Positions 36,440-46,897 of a DNA stretch of 64,000 nucleotides are shown here, piece by piece (the stretch's first letter is position 1; each line of letters starts with the position of its first letter). Below the pieces are notes generated by a model. The model saw only the letters and a list, made by a program, of their open reading frames with translations, ran no database searches and was not told the origin of the DNA. The stretch is taken from assembly GCF_007896435.1 (NCBI RefSeq), contig NZ_VCBL01000001.1, positions 2,727,078-2,791,077 on the forward strand. Direction: 5' to 3'. The DNA is from Rummeliibacillus suwonensis (lineage in GTDB: Bacteria > Bacillota > Bacilli > Bacillales_A > Planococcaceae). The translations under genes and the position numbers were made by a program.

Positions 36440-36719
36440 TGCATTTTTTTAAGAATATCTACTGCAAGTAATGATATCAAAAATGTTTATGTTGCTTCTC
36501 CACAATATCCAGGACTCGTTACATATCCAAACATACCACTGCTTAAAGACTATGATGCACTCCAACAATCCAACAAGACTGGTACAAACAAAGTACTATA
36601 GCAAATGGAAAGGTGATTTTGACGCTTCCTTATCAAGATGCTGGAACAAAAAATGGATGATTACAAACATTTCTAATACAAACCATCGCAATCAAGCAAC
36701 TGTTGCCATTGCGATGTAA
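36440..36719 (+). pseudogene. Possible decayed gene remnant
   Basis: Successive short frames give plausible beta-rich protein fragments (NVYVASPQYPGLVTYPNIP; then ANGKVILTLPYQDAGTKNG; then MITNISNTNHRNQATVAIAM) that would join only with two frameshifts. No SD and no recognisable family. It may be the 3' remains of a surface-protein gene. Low confidence. Confidence 0.3.
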
Positions 36720-36807
36720 ATAACTTTCCATAGAAATTTTAAAAATAAAAAGTCTCTAGGATAGAACCAAATGCCCCCCAAAGTTGAATGACTTTATAAA
36801 ATTATCA

Positions 36808-37065
36808 CGCGTGTTGATTTGACAAAAATTAGGGGTGTCTGTTTAACATAGTTTTTGAAAAACTCTGTATTTTCAAGACCATTTATATAGATCTTCGCTG
36901 CGGCTTGCTCGACTCCCGCGGGAAAAGCGAATAGATGAGACCCCGCAGCGTAGCGAGGAGGCTCAGCATTCGCCCTCAGGAAAGCGAGCAAGCCGGAGCG
37001 GAAATCAACAAATTCCCCTATTTTCATGATTTTCATGGATTAAATTGGATAATCAACACGCCTGT
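36808..37065 (-). repeat. Family-B MITE-like element, copy B5
   Basis: CGCGTGTTGATTTGAC left, GGATAATCAACACGCCTG right; core CTCCCGCGGGAAAAGCG and GACCCCGCAGCGTAGCG. Shorter internal block than B1, like B3. Confidence 0.88.
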
Positions 37066-37081
37066 AAAATTATAATAAAAA

Positions 37082-37140
37082 GAAAATCCGAACTAATGTG
37101 AAATTCTATTTAGAATTTCGATTCATAGTTTGGATTTTTT
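37082..37140. terminator. Bidirectional-looking terminator downstream of the M20 gene
   Basis: AAATCCGAACTAATGTGAAA and TTTCGATTCATAGTTTGGAT arms (imperfect) with A/T runs on both sides. Confidence 0.7.
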
Positions 37141-37237
37141 ATAAACTGAAATACCTTTGTCCCAGCCTTTATTTGAAATAAAATAGTAGACTAACCCTTC
37201 AAATTGAAATATTTTAATCTTTCTTACTCAAATCCCT

Positions 37238-38386
37238 CTACTTCCATTGTGCTAATACCTTCACTGCTAAGTTCGCAAAATAAGTGGCAGCAACAGATAA
37301 CGCATCTTCATTTAATTTATAGGAAGGGTGGTGCCAACCATGAGGACCATCCACACCCATCCAAACGAAAAATCCTGGAATACTTTGTTGATAAAATGCG
37401 AAATCTTCTCCGGCTGGTGCAGGTTGAGCTTCTACAGCTTTAAATCCAGCCTCGAGAGCTGCTTCTGTTGCAACCTCTACAAATTGTGGGTTATTATCAA
37501 CCACTGGCATATAGGAAAACCATCTAAAATCGGCACGAGCTCCATAACTTTCAGCGATCCCTTCTGCCAGCTTTTTCATACGTTCTGCCACTAATGCACG
37601 GTCTGCTTCTTGGAAAGAGCGAACCGTTCCTTCTAATTCGGCTTTATCAGGTATAACATTCCAAGTGTTTCCAGATTGCAACTTTGTGACAGAAACAACA
37701 GTATCGCTAAATGGGCTTAAGTTTCGGCTGACGATGGTTTGGAATCCTGTAACCACTTGACTCGCAATGACGATTGGATCAATGACAGCATTAGGGATAC
37801 CCGCATGTCCTCCGATCCCAATGATATCAAGCTCAAAGCGATCTACACTCGCCATTAATGAACCTGCTTTTACACCAATCGTTCCAACTGGGAGATCAGG
37901 CTTGTTATGCATACCAAAAATGGCTTCTACACCCTCTAATACGCCTTTCTCTGACACATATACGGCACCTTTGGCAATTTCTTCTGCTGGCTGGAAGATA
38001 ATACGAACCGTTCCTTTGAGCTCAGCCGTTCTTTCCTTCAACAAAATCGCAGCACCCATGATCGAAGCAGCATGAAAATCATGACCACATGCATGCATGA
38101 CCCCTTTATTCTTAGAAGAGAAAGGAACGCCAGATTTTTCTTCGATTGGAAGTGCATCAATATCTGAACGCAAGGCTATAGTTGGTCCTGAAAGTTTGCC
38201 TTTTATCTCCGCTACGACACCTACTTCAAGTGGATAATCCAAAATATCGATTCCTGCATCTGTCAACCATTTTTTAAGACGTTTTGTCGTTTCCACCTCT
38301 TTAAACGATAATTCTGGATTCTCATGAAGTTCACGTCGATATGAAACAAGTTGTTCTTGCAATTTCACCTTTTCAATATTCCCCAT
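37238..38386 (-). CDS. M20 family amidohydrolase (N-acyl-amino-acid/hippurate hydrolase type)
   Basis: Cytoplasmic metal-dependent amidohydrolase, 382 residues. Metal-binding and catalytic motifs: MHACGHDFHAA (residues ~95-105), PAEEIAKGA (~133), GMHNKPDLPVGTIG (~158), and the late PAGEDFAFYQQ and MGVDGPHGWHHP. A dimerisation domain occupies about 180-290. Family members cleave N-acyl amino acids, hippurate or N-acetyl-diaminopimelate; the substrate cannot be told. ATG at 38386 is chosen because AAGAAGGAAAA precedes it; the ATG at 38407 has no SD. Monocistronic. Confidence 0.9.
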   Translation of the reverse strand: MGNIEKVKLQEQLVSYRRELHENPELSFKEVETTKRLKKWLTDAGIDILDYPLEVGVVAEIKGKLSGPTIALRSDIDALPIEEKSGVPFSSKNKGVMHACGHDFHAASIMGAAILLKERTAELKGTVRIIFQPAEEIAKGAVYVSEKGVLEGVEAIFGMHNKPDLPVGTIGVKAGSLMASVDRFELDIIGIGGHAGIPNAVIDPIVIASQVVTGFQTIVSRNLSPFSDTVVSVTKLQSGNTWNVIPDKAELEGTVRSFQEADRALVAERMKKLAEGIAESYGARADFRWFSYMPVVDNNPQFVEVATEAALEAGFKAVEAQPAPAGEDFAFYQQSIPGFFVWMGVDGPHGWHHPSYKLNEDALSVAATYFANLAVKVLAQWK

Positions 38387-38756
38387 AATATATTTTCCTT
38401 CTTTCAATTGTTTAATTTTTTAGTAAAAGATTTTGTTCGACCCTAGTGCAGGTAATCAACGATTGCTTTTGATGTTGCTTGTTCAAAACTATGTCCCATT
38501 TGCCATAAGGATATCTGATCGAATCCTTCACGTATGAAGTCTAGTCCGTGTATCCGAAATTTTTTTATTTCCTTTACATTTTGCTATTTCTACTATTCTA
38601 CGTGAACCATTACAAACCATTTTATTTCTCTAAAAGCTATGGAACATTATATTAAATATATTATATCACTTAATCTTATCAATTTACTTTGTATTATCAT
38701 ATTTCATATTATTTATTACTTTATAAATTAATTCAATCCCCTCATACATATAAAAT

Positions 38757-38818
38757 AAAACTTCACATAGTGGGAGTAGGGGCTTTCTTCATCCCTTGTT
38801 ATGTGAAGTTTCACTTTG
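38757..38818. repeat. Hairpin related to the family-A left half
   Basis: AAACTTCACATAGTGGG ... CTTTCTTCATCCC ... TTATGTGAAGTTTCACTTTG. It keeps the family-A order (hairpin with CTTCATCCC loop) with a different stem sequence. Confidence 0.55.
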
Positions 38819-39236
38819 TCAAAAATATTTTATTTTTGTATAAAAAAACACTTTAAACAGATTGCCAACATGGAATAAAAATATATACTTTTAGAACTAA
38901 AATATGCTTTTTTTACTAGATAGTGGCAGCATGATTTTGACAGCCAGATGAATTTTTTGTGTAGATCACTTTTACCTGTATAGTTGGAAACAATCGTTTA
39001 GCGCTTAAATACTGTGCTTTCAACGCCCTCATCATGCTATAGTTAAGGGCGCTAGCAAGCTATTGACATCCACTTTTCTGAGCCTCATTAGTACAATGGG
39101 GGACAATCTCTCAGAAATGTTTATTTTATTCTAACATACTAAAATTCTTTTTTATGAACTGTCTGCGCAGACGTTTCAGTTTTAGATTTTCTATTCTGAG
39201 CCTTAGTCATTTACTTTAAGGAAATTGTTTTCGCCC
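38819..39236. other. Intergenic region, no gene seen
   Basis: About 420 bp. A TTGACA occurs at about 39063 but the nearest -10-like TACAAT is too far away. No open frame with an SD. Confidence 0.45.
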
Positions 39237-40220
39237 CTAAACAATCTCGATGATTTCTGAACTGGTCGAAACTTTATGTTTTAAATGATTGATGGCAAAT
39301 GCTTTTACACGGTAATTGCCAGCTTGGTCGAAAGTTACCGAAAGTGTGTGATTTGTCGAATAGCTTTTCATATCGATCCGATCTTTATCCTGGTAAACAT
39401 ACCATGCGACTTTATTTTTCTTCGAGTCCGTTTTGACCTCAAATATACATTGAGAACCAATTGGCAGTTTTCCTTTTGCTGATTGAATCATTTCAAGAGA
39501 AGGATAATGGAGCAATGTGCGAATATTTTCTCTTAAAATAGCGGGAAAATATTTGCCGACGTCACTATGTTTACTATAATCTCCTAAGTCGAGGTCGTAC
39601 GGGATATGCTTTTCATCCAGTTTAGCTAATAAAGGCTTCACATGATTTTCATAATGTGGTTCTTCTTTTCCTAGATGGATGAAAATATTTGGCTTGTTTT
39701 GTGTTTCTTCAATCATTTTAGGCATAATCTCATTCAAAAATTGATGATCTTCTTCCCCTGAAGAGCCAGACATGAAATCAGTCACATCCTGCGAATTCGT
39801 TTGTTCTAGTAAATAATCCCCCAAGAAATATTGAGGAGAGGCCGCAATAATATGATCGAATCCGTATTTGATCCCATAATATAAAGCTGCATAGCCGCCT
39901 TTGCTAGAACCACAAGAAATAACGAAATTTATGTTATTTTCTTGGATAATGAAGTCAATTAAAGATCGGACAGACCTTTCAATAGTAAAATCTTTCTTTT
40001 CACAAAGATAATAACTTGCCCTGCTACCAAAATCATCTAATATAAAAAGTTTGTTGCAATCAATCCCTGATAATGTCCGAATAAAATTGTATGTTGGTTG
40101 CTTTTTTTTAGTAGGAAACGCTGAAAAAATCACGACTAGACTATTGGTCTTCGCATATGATTTTTGAAACAAATAGTGAATCGATTTTTCGCCTTCAAAT
40201 ACTTTCTCACCTTTAAACAT
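39237..40220 (-). CDS. Alpha/beta hydrolase with C-terminal Y_Y_Y-like domain
   Basis: 327 residues, cytoplasmic. The hydrolase domain (1-~235) has nucleophile elbow SCGSSKGGY (~112-120) and a late His in DYSKHSDVG. Residues about 240-327 form a beta-sandwich similar to the Y_Y_Y domain (IFEVKTDSKKNKVAWYVYQD ... GNYRVKAFAI). This is the Asp2-like class; in accessory Sec systems Asp2 acetylates glycans on serine-rich adhesins, but no secA2/secY2 genes are present. It shares the Ser-elbow/late-His layout with the twin TPR-hydrolases at 4.6-8.5 kb. AAAGGAGAAACCAA SD. Monocistronic. Activity inferred. Confidence 0.75.
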   Translation of the reverse strand: MFKGEKVFEGEKSIHYLFQKSYAKTNSLVVIFSAFPTKKKQPTYNFIRTLSGIDCNKLFILDDFGSRASYYLCEKKDFTIERSVRSLIDFIIQENNINFVISCGSSKGGYAALYYGIKYGFDHIIAASPQYFLGDYLLEQTNSQDVTDFMSGSSGEEDHQFLNEIMPKMIEETQNKPNIFIHLGKEEPHYENHVKPLLAKLDEKHIPYDLDLGDYSKHSDVGKYFPAILRENIRTLLHYPSLEMIQSAKGKLPIGSQCIFEVKTDSKKNKVAWYVYQDKDRIDMKSYSTNHTLSVTFDQAGNYRVKAFAINHLKHKVSTSSEIIEIV

Positions 40221-40405
40221 TTGGTTTCTCCTTTATTAGATAAAATTGACCATTCACAACATTCATTGCTAATGACTATTTTAGTACAGCTCTATTGTTC
40301 GTTGTAAGATTTTGTATATTGTTAACAATACTTTTACATTAACTTTATGAAAATATGATATAGATTGTTCTTAAGCTTTGTCATTCCCGCCAAGCGTTCT
40401 TAAAA

Positions 40406-41404
40406 TCACGATTGAGTCGATTCGCCACCATCGACATGAAGTACTTGCCCCGTTACATGTCGCGAGTCGTCTGAAGCTAGATAGACGAATGTTGGAGCTA
40501 CTTCGAATGGTTGCCCCATGCGATCAAATAGGTTCCCACCATGAAGGGCAGTTTCATCAGATGAATAACTAGCTGGAATTAGGGGCGTCCAAATACGGCC
40601 AGGTGCGATGGCGTTCACACGTATTTGCCGTTTTGCAATATTTCTCGCTAATGCACGTGTCCAACCAACGATAGCAGCTTTTGTAGCAGAATAATCCATC
40701 AAATGAGGCTCACCTCTATACGCAACAACGGAAGCAGTTCCAATAATGGAGCTTCCTGCTTTTAGATAAGGCAAAGCCGCTCGAGTCGTGTAAAAATGAG
40801 AATAGACATTTACTTTGAATGTTTCATCAAACTGTTCATCCGTAATCTGAGTAATATCATTTTGGTGAAATTGAATACCAACATGATTACATAAAATATC
40901 TAACCCACCAAATGTACGGATCGTTTCATGGACAATATGTTCGCATTGTTCCTTTTTTCTCAGGTCTCCAGGGAGTAATAAGCATTTTTGTCCGAGTTCT
41001 TCAATTCTCTTTTTTGTTCGTGTAGCATCTTCATGTTCATCTAGATAGGCAATGGCTACATTTGCTCCTTCTTTCGCAAAAGCGATAGCGGCTGCAGCCC
41101 CCATCCCACTATCCCCTCCAGTTATGAGTGCGGTTTTGCCTTTTAATTTTCCACTACCTTTATAATGTGGGTTTTCAATGATAGGCCTTGGTACCATTAA
41201 ATTCTCATGACCAGGCTGACGTAATTGTCTCTGTTCTGGCTGTGGCATTGGCACTTCTTCAAATCTTTTTATTTTTCCATAAATAGGGTAGTGTGGATAC
41301 GGGTCATCCCTTTTATTTTCCTCAAACCATCGCTGGTACTCTCTGATCCGCTCCAGCTCTTCATTAGATAATGAATTATGTTCTTGTTCATTCTCATTCG
41401 TCAT
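40406..41404 (-). CDS. NAD(P)-dependent SDR oxidoreductase, YhxC/YhxD/YghA type
   Basis: 332 residues with the ~80-residue Pro/Glu-rich N-terminal extension typical of this SDR subgroup. Cofactor loop [16 protein letters not shown] (~95), catalytic Ser in [10 protein letters not shown] and YSATK (Tyr-x-x-x-Lys) at ~225, and [17 protein letters not shown]. The usual NNAG motif reads NHVG here, replacing the structural Asn/Ala pair, and the glycine loop has Met for Ile. It should still bind NAD(P), though activity may be altered. These proteins are often general-stress induced. SD AAGGAGG 9 bases upstream. Confidence 0.88.
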   Translation of the reverse strand: MTNENEQEHNSLSNEELERIREYQRWFEENKRDDPYPHYPIYGKIKRFEEVPMPQPEQRQLRQPGHENLMVPRPIIENPHYKGSGKLKGKTALITGGDSGMGAAAAIAFAKEGANVAIAYLDEHEDATRTKKRIEELGQKCLLLPGDLRKKEQCEHIVHETIRTFGGLDILCNHVGIQFHQNDITQITDEQFDETFKVNVYSHFYTTRAALPYLKAGSSIIGTASVVAYRGEPHLMDYSATKAAIVGWTRALARNIAKRQIRVNAIAPGRIWTPLIPASYSSDETALHGGNLFDRMGQPFEVAPTFVYLASDDSRHVTGQVLHVDGGESTQS

Positions 41405-41497
41405 AACATATGCCTCCTTCTCGTCATAGACTATGTTTAGGCATTTATTTATGTGAAAAAATGCTAGGCAAGATCATTTGATATGGAGGAATGAAAA

Positions 41498-41659
41498 ATG
41501 AGAATGGAGTTTTTCCCTGAGGCAACAAGACTATTACAAAACGAAGAATCAAAAGTAACAATGGAATATCTAACATACAGTTGGTCAATGCCAACCATCT
41601 CTACAAGACCACCTTACTACAGTAACCCTGTCTATGAACCTTATTATCCAATCATGTGA
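41498..41659 (+). CDS. 53-residue Tyr/Pro-rich small protein
   Basis: Too short for most gene finders but preceded by TGGAGG at ideal 8-base spacing. The sequence begins MRMEFFPEATRLLQNEESK and ends with a Tyr/Pro-rich tail (RPPYYSNPVYEPYYPIM). No signal peptide or membrane helix. Divergent from the SDR gene, sharing a 93-bp promoter region. The aromatic/Pro tail recalls small coat or morphogenetic peptides, but no family is recognised. Confidence 0.6.
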   Translation: MRMEFFPEATRLLQNEESKVTMEYLTYSWSMPTISTRPPYYSNPVYEPYYPIM

Positions 41660-41737
41660 TTCCTGAATGGAGACATAAAGAGGTAAGATGAGTAAGACTT
41701 TCATTGTTTTTTATAGAACATTTTGGAACTTCTTCCT

Positions 41738-42018
41738 CCGTGGATGAACTTTCTTCCGTGGATTGGGGCTCTTCTTCCATGGATGGAATCCCTCCTTCCG
41801 TGGATTGTGGCTCTTCTTCCATGGATGGAATCCCTCCTTCCGTGGATTGGGGCTCTTCTTCCATGGATGGAATCCCTCCTTCCGTGGATTGGGGCTCTTC
41901 CTCCGTGGATTGGGGCTCTTCTTCCATGGATGGAATCCCTCCTTCCGTGGATTGGAGCTCTTCCTCCGTGGATGGAATCTCTCCTTTCGTGGATAGAGCT
42001 TCTCCTTCCGTGGATTGA
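41738..42018 (-). repeat. 21-bp phased array, locus 2 (14 units)
   Basis: On the plus strand TGGAT begins at 41741, 41759, then every 21 bp from 41759 to 42011 (41780, 41801, 41822, 41843, 41864, 41885, 41906, 41927, 41948, 41969, 41990, 42011). Cores alternate between CCGTGGAT and CCATGGAT, so the minus strand reads ATCCACGG. Because 21 is divisible by three, five reading frames stay open with Pro/Ser/Glu-rich heptapeptide repeats; none has an SD, so I treat it as non-coding. Confidence 0.85.
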
Positions 42019-42092
42019 ACCAAAACAAACCATATTCTAAAAAAATCAAATCTCATTTCCCGGGATTTGATTCAGTTTTCCATTGGTTGTTC

Positions 42093-42248
42093 TATAAAGT
42101 GAAACTCCATCAGTGGAGGTTTTCTTCATCTCCCACTGATGGTTAGTTGAACCAATCGGGCTTTTACGGGTAGTTAATCCCCCATCTATCTTTGTCGTTT
42201 CTCTATATCTTGAGATAGGGGTCTTACTGCCCGTTAAAGCGGGATAAA
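42093..42248 (+). repeat. Family-A repeat, copy A8 (short form)
   Basis: TAAAGTGAAACTCCATCAG to GTTAAAGCGGGATAAA, nearly identical in plan to A6. Confidence 0.92.
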
Positions 42249-42251
42249 AAA

Positions 42252-42290
42252 TCCCTACATCTTTCATAATAAGATGCAGGGGACGACTTT
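42252..42290. terminator. Terminator-like hairpin after A8
   Basis: TCCCTACATCTT pairs with AAGATGCAGGGGA, with A run before and T run after. Confidence 0.6.
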
Positions 42291-42365
42291 TTTCAATGGG
42301 ATAAATTTAGATGCTGTTGCTATATATTGATAGAGTTGCTCTAGATACGTTTTCTCACACCCATT

Positions 42366-42505
42366 GGGGAAAGTTGAACTTCAACCAGTAGAAATTTCTT
42401 CATTACATTGGTTGAAGCTGAACTAATCGGATTTTCATTAGAAGTAAGTCCCCATGTTACTTGCGTCTGGCTGCGAGGGCTTACTGTCTGTTGATATGAG
42501 ATAAT
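42366..42505 (+). repeat. Degenerate family-A copy downstream of the chemoreceptor gene
   Basis: GAACTTCAACCAGTAG ... TTCTTCATTACATTGGTTGAAG, AACTAATCGGATTTTCATT, GTAAGTCCCCATG and GAGGGCTTACTGTCTG follow family-A order with about one third of positions changed. Confidence 0.55.
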
Positions 42506-42511
42506 TCGCAA

Positions 42512-44599
42512 CTAATAGCTAAATTTAGACAATTCTAGATGAAGTGATTCTGCCATTTTAGAAAGGTTGTTGACCATTCCATTAATTTCTTGCATAGAAG
42601 CGTTTTGTTCTTCCATCGTTGCTGATAATTCTTCTGTTCCAGCGGAGGACTCTTGACTGATGGATGCGATGTTTTCTACATCACTCAATACTTCAATCGT
42701 TGCTTGCTTAATGATTTGAGAAGCACTATTTACTTGATTGATTTGAACAATCATTTCCTGAATATTTTGGTTGATCTCATCGAATGTTTCTTTATTTTGC
42801 TTAATCAAATCAGACCCTACTTGAACTTGTTGAACCACACCATCCATCGCTTGCTCTACTTCTTTTGTTTCTTTTAATACACCGTCAATAATGCTTGAAA
42901 TTTTACTTGTAGATTCAGCAGATTGTTCAGCTAATTTTCTTACTTCCTCGGCTACAATTGAAAAACCTTTTCCATGTTCTCCAGCACGTGCTGCTTCAAT
43001 AGCCGCGTTTAAAGCTAGTAGATTCGTTTGTACTGCTATATTATTGATCACGTCGAGAATCTCTCTAATCTCTTTAGAATTTTCACCTAGCTGCTGCACA
43101 ATTGTCGCAGTAGAGGAAACCTTTTCTTCGATCGTCTGCATGCCATTTATTGACCGGGTAGCACTTTGTAACCCTTTTTGGACAGAATCCTCTGTTTTCT
43201 GTGAATCATTTTCCATTTCCTCTATATGCTGTGTAATCTCTTTCATTTCACCATTGACATGTTGTACCTTTTCTAAAATATCACTTGCATATTGTGCTTG
43301 ACCGGTTGATCCTGCGGCTAATTGCTCTGATGTTGCGGATACTTGTTCAATTCCTTCACTCATTTCATTCGTAAACGTCGATAACTCTTCACTGTAAGAA
43401 TTGACTTGTTCTGAAATACCTGCTGCATCTTTGACTAAAGTGCGCGTATTTTCAGTCATTTCATTCATTGCCATAGCTAACTGACCAATTTCATCTTTTG
43501 ATCGAATGGTTAATGGCTCTGTCGCTAAATTCCCATCTGCAATTTCTTGAACTTTTTCGAATACCTTTTTGATTGGTTTCACTAATCCTCTGGCAATCAG
43601 CGTGACCAATAGGACAAGAATGATTAAACCAATAATTCCAATAAGTAGAGAGGATTTTAATAATGTGTTAGATCCTTCTTTTACTTCATTTAATGGAACG
43701 GTCACTAGCAACGACCAAGGTGTATTCGTTGACCCTATAGAGATGGGAGAATATACATTATAAACATCTTTTTTAGACGATACATTTGTAAAGGATACTG
43801 TTCGCCCTGACTGAACGGCTTTTTTGACTTTTGCTGACTCTGATCCTGCAAGCTTATCGCTGCTTTTTCCGACTAATTGTTCGGATGGATGAGCTACAAT
43901 CGTTCCATCATTTGAGATAATCGCACCAGATCCACTTTTATACAGATGAATGGAATCGTTTACTTTTTGGATTGATTTTAAACTCATATCCACGCCAACA
44001 GCTCCTATAACCTGTCCTTCCTTTTTAATAGGAATCACAAAAGAAGTCATCAATACTTTTTTTCCATTTATTTCATAGTTATAAGGATTCATGATGACTT
44101 GCTTTCCACTGTTTTTAGCAAGAAGATAATAGTCACCAGCACCTGGCTTGTCATAATCCTTCAATGGTAATACACTGATTTTCTCTCCTGATCGATTCCA
44201 ATATGGAATAAATCTCCCCGTTTGATCATGTCCCAGCTTGTTTTTATAATTTTTATCCTTTCCATCAAAAGCATTTGGTTCCCATATTGTCCATACACCA
44301 AGAAAATTAGAATTTTCTTCAAGTGTTTTTTCCAAAATTTTATTGGCCAATTGCCGATTCGCATTATGTTGATCTACCATCGTATTCAGCGTAATCGCAA
44401 GCCCTTTCGCCATATCCATTGAATAATTGAGATCGTTTTCTACATTTTTAGCTTGTTTTTCTCCTTCTTTAGTTGCCAATTCTTCTGCGCTTTTGACAGA
44501 TGAATGGTTAACTTGGTATAGATTGAATCCTATGATCACTGCAAAAACAATCACACATGCACTAAGAATTGATAATAATATTTTTGCTAATACTTTCAT
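42512..44599 (-). CDS. Methyl-accepting chemotaxis protein with Cache sensor
   Basis: 695-residue transmembrane chemoreceptor. First transmembrane helix 5-28, extracellular dCache-type ligand domain about 35-300 ([49 protein letters not shown]), second helix about 302-325, HAMP about 325-380, then the MCP signalling domain with the conserved hairpin tip ([17 protein letters not shown] region; [24 protein letters not shown] split across ~555-580). It would signal to CheA/CheW. ATG at 44599 is chosen because AGGAGGTAGTAGG precedes it. A weak sigma-D-like pair (TAAA, about 15 bp, GACGACGA) lies near 44661-44688. Ligand unknown, often amino acids. Confidence 0.93.
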   Translation of the reverse strand: MKVLAKILLSILSACVIVFAVIIGFNLYQVNHSSVKSAEELATKEGEKQAKNVENDLNYSMDMAKGLAITLNTMVDQHNANRQLANKILEKTLEENSNFLGVWTIWEPNAFDGKDKNYKNKLGHDQTGRFIPYWNRSGEKISVLPLKDYDKPGAGDYYLLAKNSGKQVIMNPYNYEINGKKVLMTSFVIPIKKEGQVIGAVGVDMSLKSIQKVNDSIHLYKSGSGAIISNDGTIVAHPSEQLVGKSSDKLAGSESAKVKKAVQSGRTVSFTNVSSKKDVYNVYSPISIGSTNTPWSLLVTVPLNEVKEGSNTLLKSSLLIGIIGLIILVLLVTLIARGLVKPIKKVFEKVQEIADGNLATEPLTIRSKDEIGQLAMAMNEMTENTRTLVKDAAGISEQVNSYSEELSTFTNEMSEGIEQVSATSEQLAAGSTGQAQYASDILEKVQHVNGEMKEITQHIEEMENDSQKTEDSVQKGLQSATRSINGMQTIEEKVSSTATIVQQLGENSKEIREILDVINNIAVQTNLLALNAAIEAARAGEHGKGFSIVAEEVRKLAEQSAESTSKISSIIDGVLKETKEVEQAMDGVVQQVQVGSDLIKQNKETFDEINQNIQEMIVQINQVNSASQIIKQATIEVLSDVENIASISQESSAGTEELSATMEEQNASMQEINGMVNNLSKMAESLHLELSKFSY

Positions 44600-44903
44600 C
44601 CTACTACCTCCTACATGATTCACGACAAATATGAACTACATCTGTGTCTTATTCACTATGTTCGTCGTCATAATTTCAAAAAAGTTTATGAATAAATTAT
44701 ATTTTCAAATAAAAAATTAATGAGCCTAAACTAACCATATATACAGGGATTATTTATTCATACAAATACTCATGTAACACTGACGATGACACAAATGAAT
44801 TTTATACAGGCTAGATTGAAGAATTTTGCTAAACACGAAACGATTAGAAAAAGAAAAAGCACAGATTGCCGATGGAACAGCATCTGTACTCTATTTTTTC
44901 ATG

Positions 44904-45116
44904 GGATAAAGGGAAACTTTCATCAGTGGGAGTTTTTTCATTCCCCACTGAACTATAGGAACTCAGGTTAAAAGCGCCACGTCCTATGGCAACACCTGAG
45001 TGACCAACATCTTGTTACCCCGAACCGATCGGGCGCATGCGGCAGTTGTTCTTCCTAACCTAACTTCCTTTTGCTGAATTTTGAGGTGGGTATTGCTGCC
45101 CATTATGCGGGACAAA
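44904..45116 (+). repeat. Family-A repeat, copy A10 (long form)
   Basis: GGATAAAGGGAAACTTTCATC to TGCGGGACAAA, with the long-form insert (GGAACTCAGGTTAAAAGCGC, CACCTGAGTGACCAACATC). Right hairpin partly degraded. The stretch 45117-45582 holds nothing else that I accept as a gene. Confidence 0.88.
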
Positions 45117-45582
45117 ACTGAATCTTGAGACAAATAGCTATTTTCGAACATCCTTAAATCTCAGTGTACATTTCCCTATTTATATGAAAACTGAATCATG
45201 TATTTCTTGGTTGTAAAGCAAAACTTTTCAGGCTTAGTCATATCAGTTTATCTTCAGCAATGGATTATCTCAATATATACCTGAATTACGAAGGAATACT
45301 ATGTAAAAAACTGATTTACACAATGGCATTGTATTATATTTAGTCATAAGGTGGCGTTTAATGTTGGTATTTAAGATTGATTTTCTTTTTATGAGTCGAG
45401 GTTGATTATTGGATCCCAGATGCAAAGGTTTTCGTATACTAGCAAGAATAACCATCCGAATATAGGCGATTGATGTGGTTTGAAAAAGTTTAGCAAAAGA
45501 TTTGGTGTAATTGTATACATACGAAATGAGTGTACTTATTTGTTGACTGGTTGAATTAGGCATACGAGAAACTCATATCACT

Positions 45583-46470
45583 TCAGTTTCTCAAAACCTC
45601 CAACAAAATTCCTGTTTTGTCATCGGATCTTTCTACTCTTGGATATTGCAGGCAATAAGGATCATTCTTTTCCATAATGATGTTTTTCGAGCATGCACTT
45701 TTGAGCCCTCTGTTGAAAATATGCTTAGCTGTATCCATCCACCTTTCATACCCCGGTGGTTTATGACTGAGCAATTGAAGTCCATCCGTTACCAATGCGA
45801 TTTTCTTCATATCCATCAATGGAATACTACCCTTGTCCCAAAAATCCGAGGATTCCCTACTACCATCTATCGTTCCATATCCTTTATAGGTATTGACACT
45901 TTCACGATACTGCATATGGAAGGGTTGAATTAATGTTCGGGCATTTTCATAACATTGATCTAACTTTTTTTCTGAGTAATTCCGCCTCAATGTCTTTTTT
46001 AAAGTATTAAAGGTTCCCTTCCATTTACGAATATACTTTTCCTGCATTTTGGCTTTATGATCATAAGTGATACTTCGGATCGTACCGTTTTCATATTGCA
46101 CAAAAATCATGCAATTTCCCGTTTGAATATAGTGCAGCTGATCATCTCTAATCTGAACAGCGGCTACACTACAACAATTTCGCGTGTGCTTTTTTATATC
46201 GGCAAAGTCATCCCAAAGCATTCTTCCTTTTTTGGTCCTTCTCATTTCCATATTGGCGGCCCTTAATATATGATCTAAGGAATCATTTTCATAGGTTTTG
46301 TCTAATAGAAAACGTCGTACAATATGTGCAGCCTCTGCTCCAGAAAAAAGATCAAATCCCGATTCTCCGTCAATGACAGCAAATCGATTATTTTTGGTGT
46401 CGCTAACATATGCGTCTTCTAGTTCCTTGTTGATACCATCTTCATAAATAAGCCCTATTACATTAATCAT
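45583..46470 (-). CDS. PP2C-type phosphatase-like protein with altered metal site
   Basis: 295 residues, PPM/PP2C fold expected. Motif 1 Glu-Asp is at ELEDAYV (~17), the metal Asp-Gly is in FAVIDGESG (~30), and LVTDGLQLL (~225) and SDDKTGILLEV (~280) supply the later Asp residues. The GDSR-type motif reads TGNCMIF (~120), so a usual Asp is Asn. Either it is a divergent active phosphatase or a pseudo-enzyme. SD AAGAGGAGTG. It lies divergent to a small sigma factor gene. A partner-switching link is conceivable but unsupported. Confidence 0.7.
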   Translation of the reverse strand: MINVIGLIYEDGINKELEDAYVSDTKNNRFAVIDGESGFDLFSGAEAAHIVRRFLLDKTYENDSLDHILRAANMEMRRTKKGRMLWDDFADIKKHTRNCCSVAAVQIRDDQLHYIQTGNCMIFVQYENGTIRSITYDHKAKMQEKYIRKWKGTFNTLKKTLRRNYSEKKLDQCYENARTLIQPFHMQYRESVNTYKGYGTIDGSRESSDFWDKGSIPLMDMKKIALVTDGLQLLSHKPPGYERWMDTAKHIFNRGLKSACSKNIIMEKNDPYCLQYPRVERSDDKTGILLEVLRN

Positions 46471-46897
46471 CCGAAAATCACTCCTCTTTTAGATTAAATG
46501 TACAAATCCTTTATGATTTCCATACTACCAACATTCCTGTTTATATCCATATGATTCTTTACGACTATACAATATCATTATTTTGGATATTAAAGTTACT
46601 TTATTCATCAATTGTAACAATTAATTCAAAATTGAAAGAATTTTATAAAAATTCTAAAAATATATCAAAACGCCACATTTTAAATAAAAATTGATGTCAT
46701 ATCAAATTTTTATTATGGCTACGAACATTGAAATCATAAGGTTTCGATAATTCTCGACATTTCATCGACAAAAAATTTTTCAACATTTTAACCCCTCAAA
46801 ACTATTTTTTGCTCATTTTACAGATAACGACACAAATTTGTATTCTCAAAACACCTAGGAATACAACCATTGTGCACAATGAGAATGGACAAAGAAA
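46471..46897. other. AT-rich divergent intergenic region
   Basis: Promoters for the PP2C-like gene and the sigma factor gene must lie here. Small A/T-rich inverted pieces occur (GATGTCATATCAAATTTTTATT, split), but no recognised operator. Confidence 0.4.

Noticed and set aside
41652..42056. Heptapeptide-repeat proteins in several frames over the 21-bp array
   Set aside because: Five frames are open only because the period is 21. None has an SD, and codon patterns are equal in all; treated as a DNA repeat.
44661..44688. Sigma-D promoter for the chemoreceptor
   Set aside because: TAAA is present, but the -10 (GACGACGA) departs from GCCGATAA at several positions.
45270..45563. 97-codon minus-strand frame
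   Set aside because: No SD, odd composition, no family recognised. It might be a decayed transposase piece, but I cannot show it.
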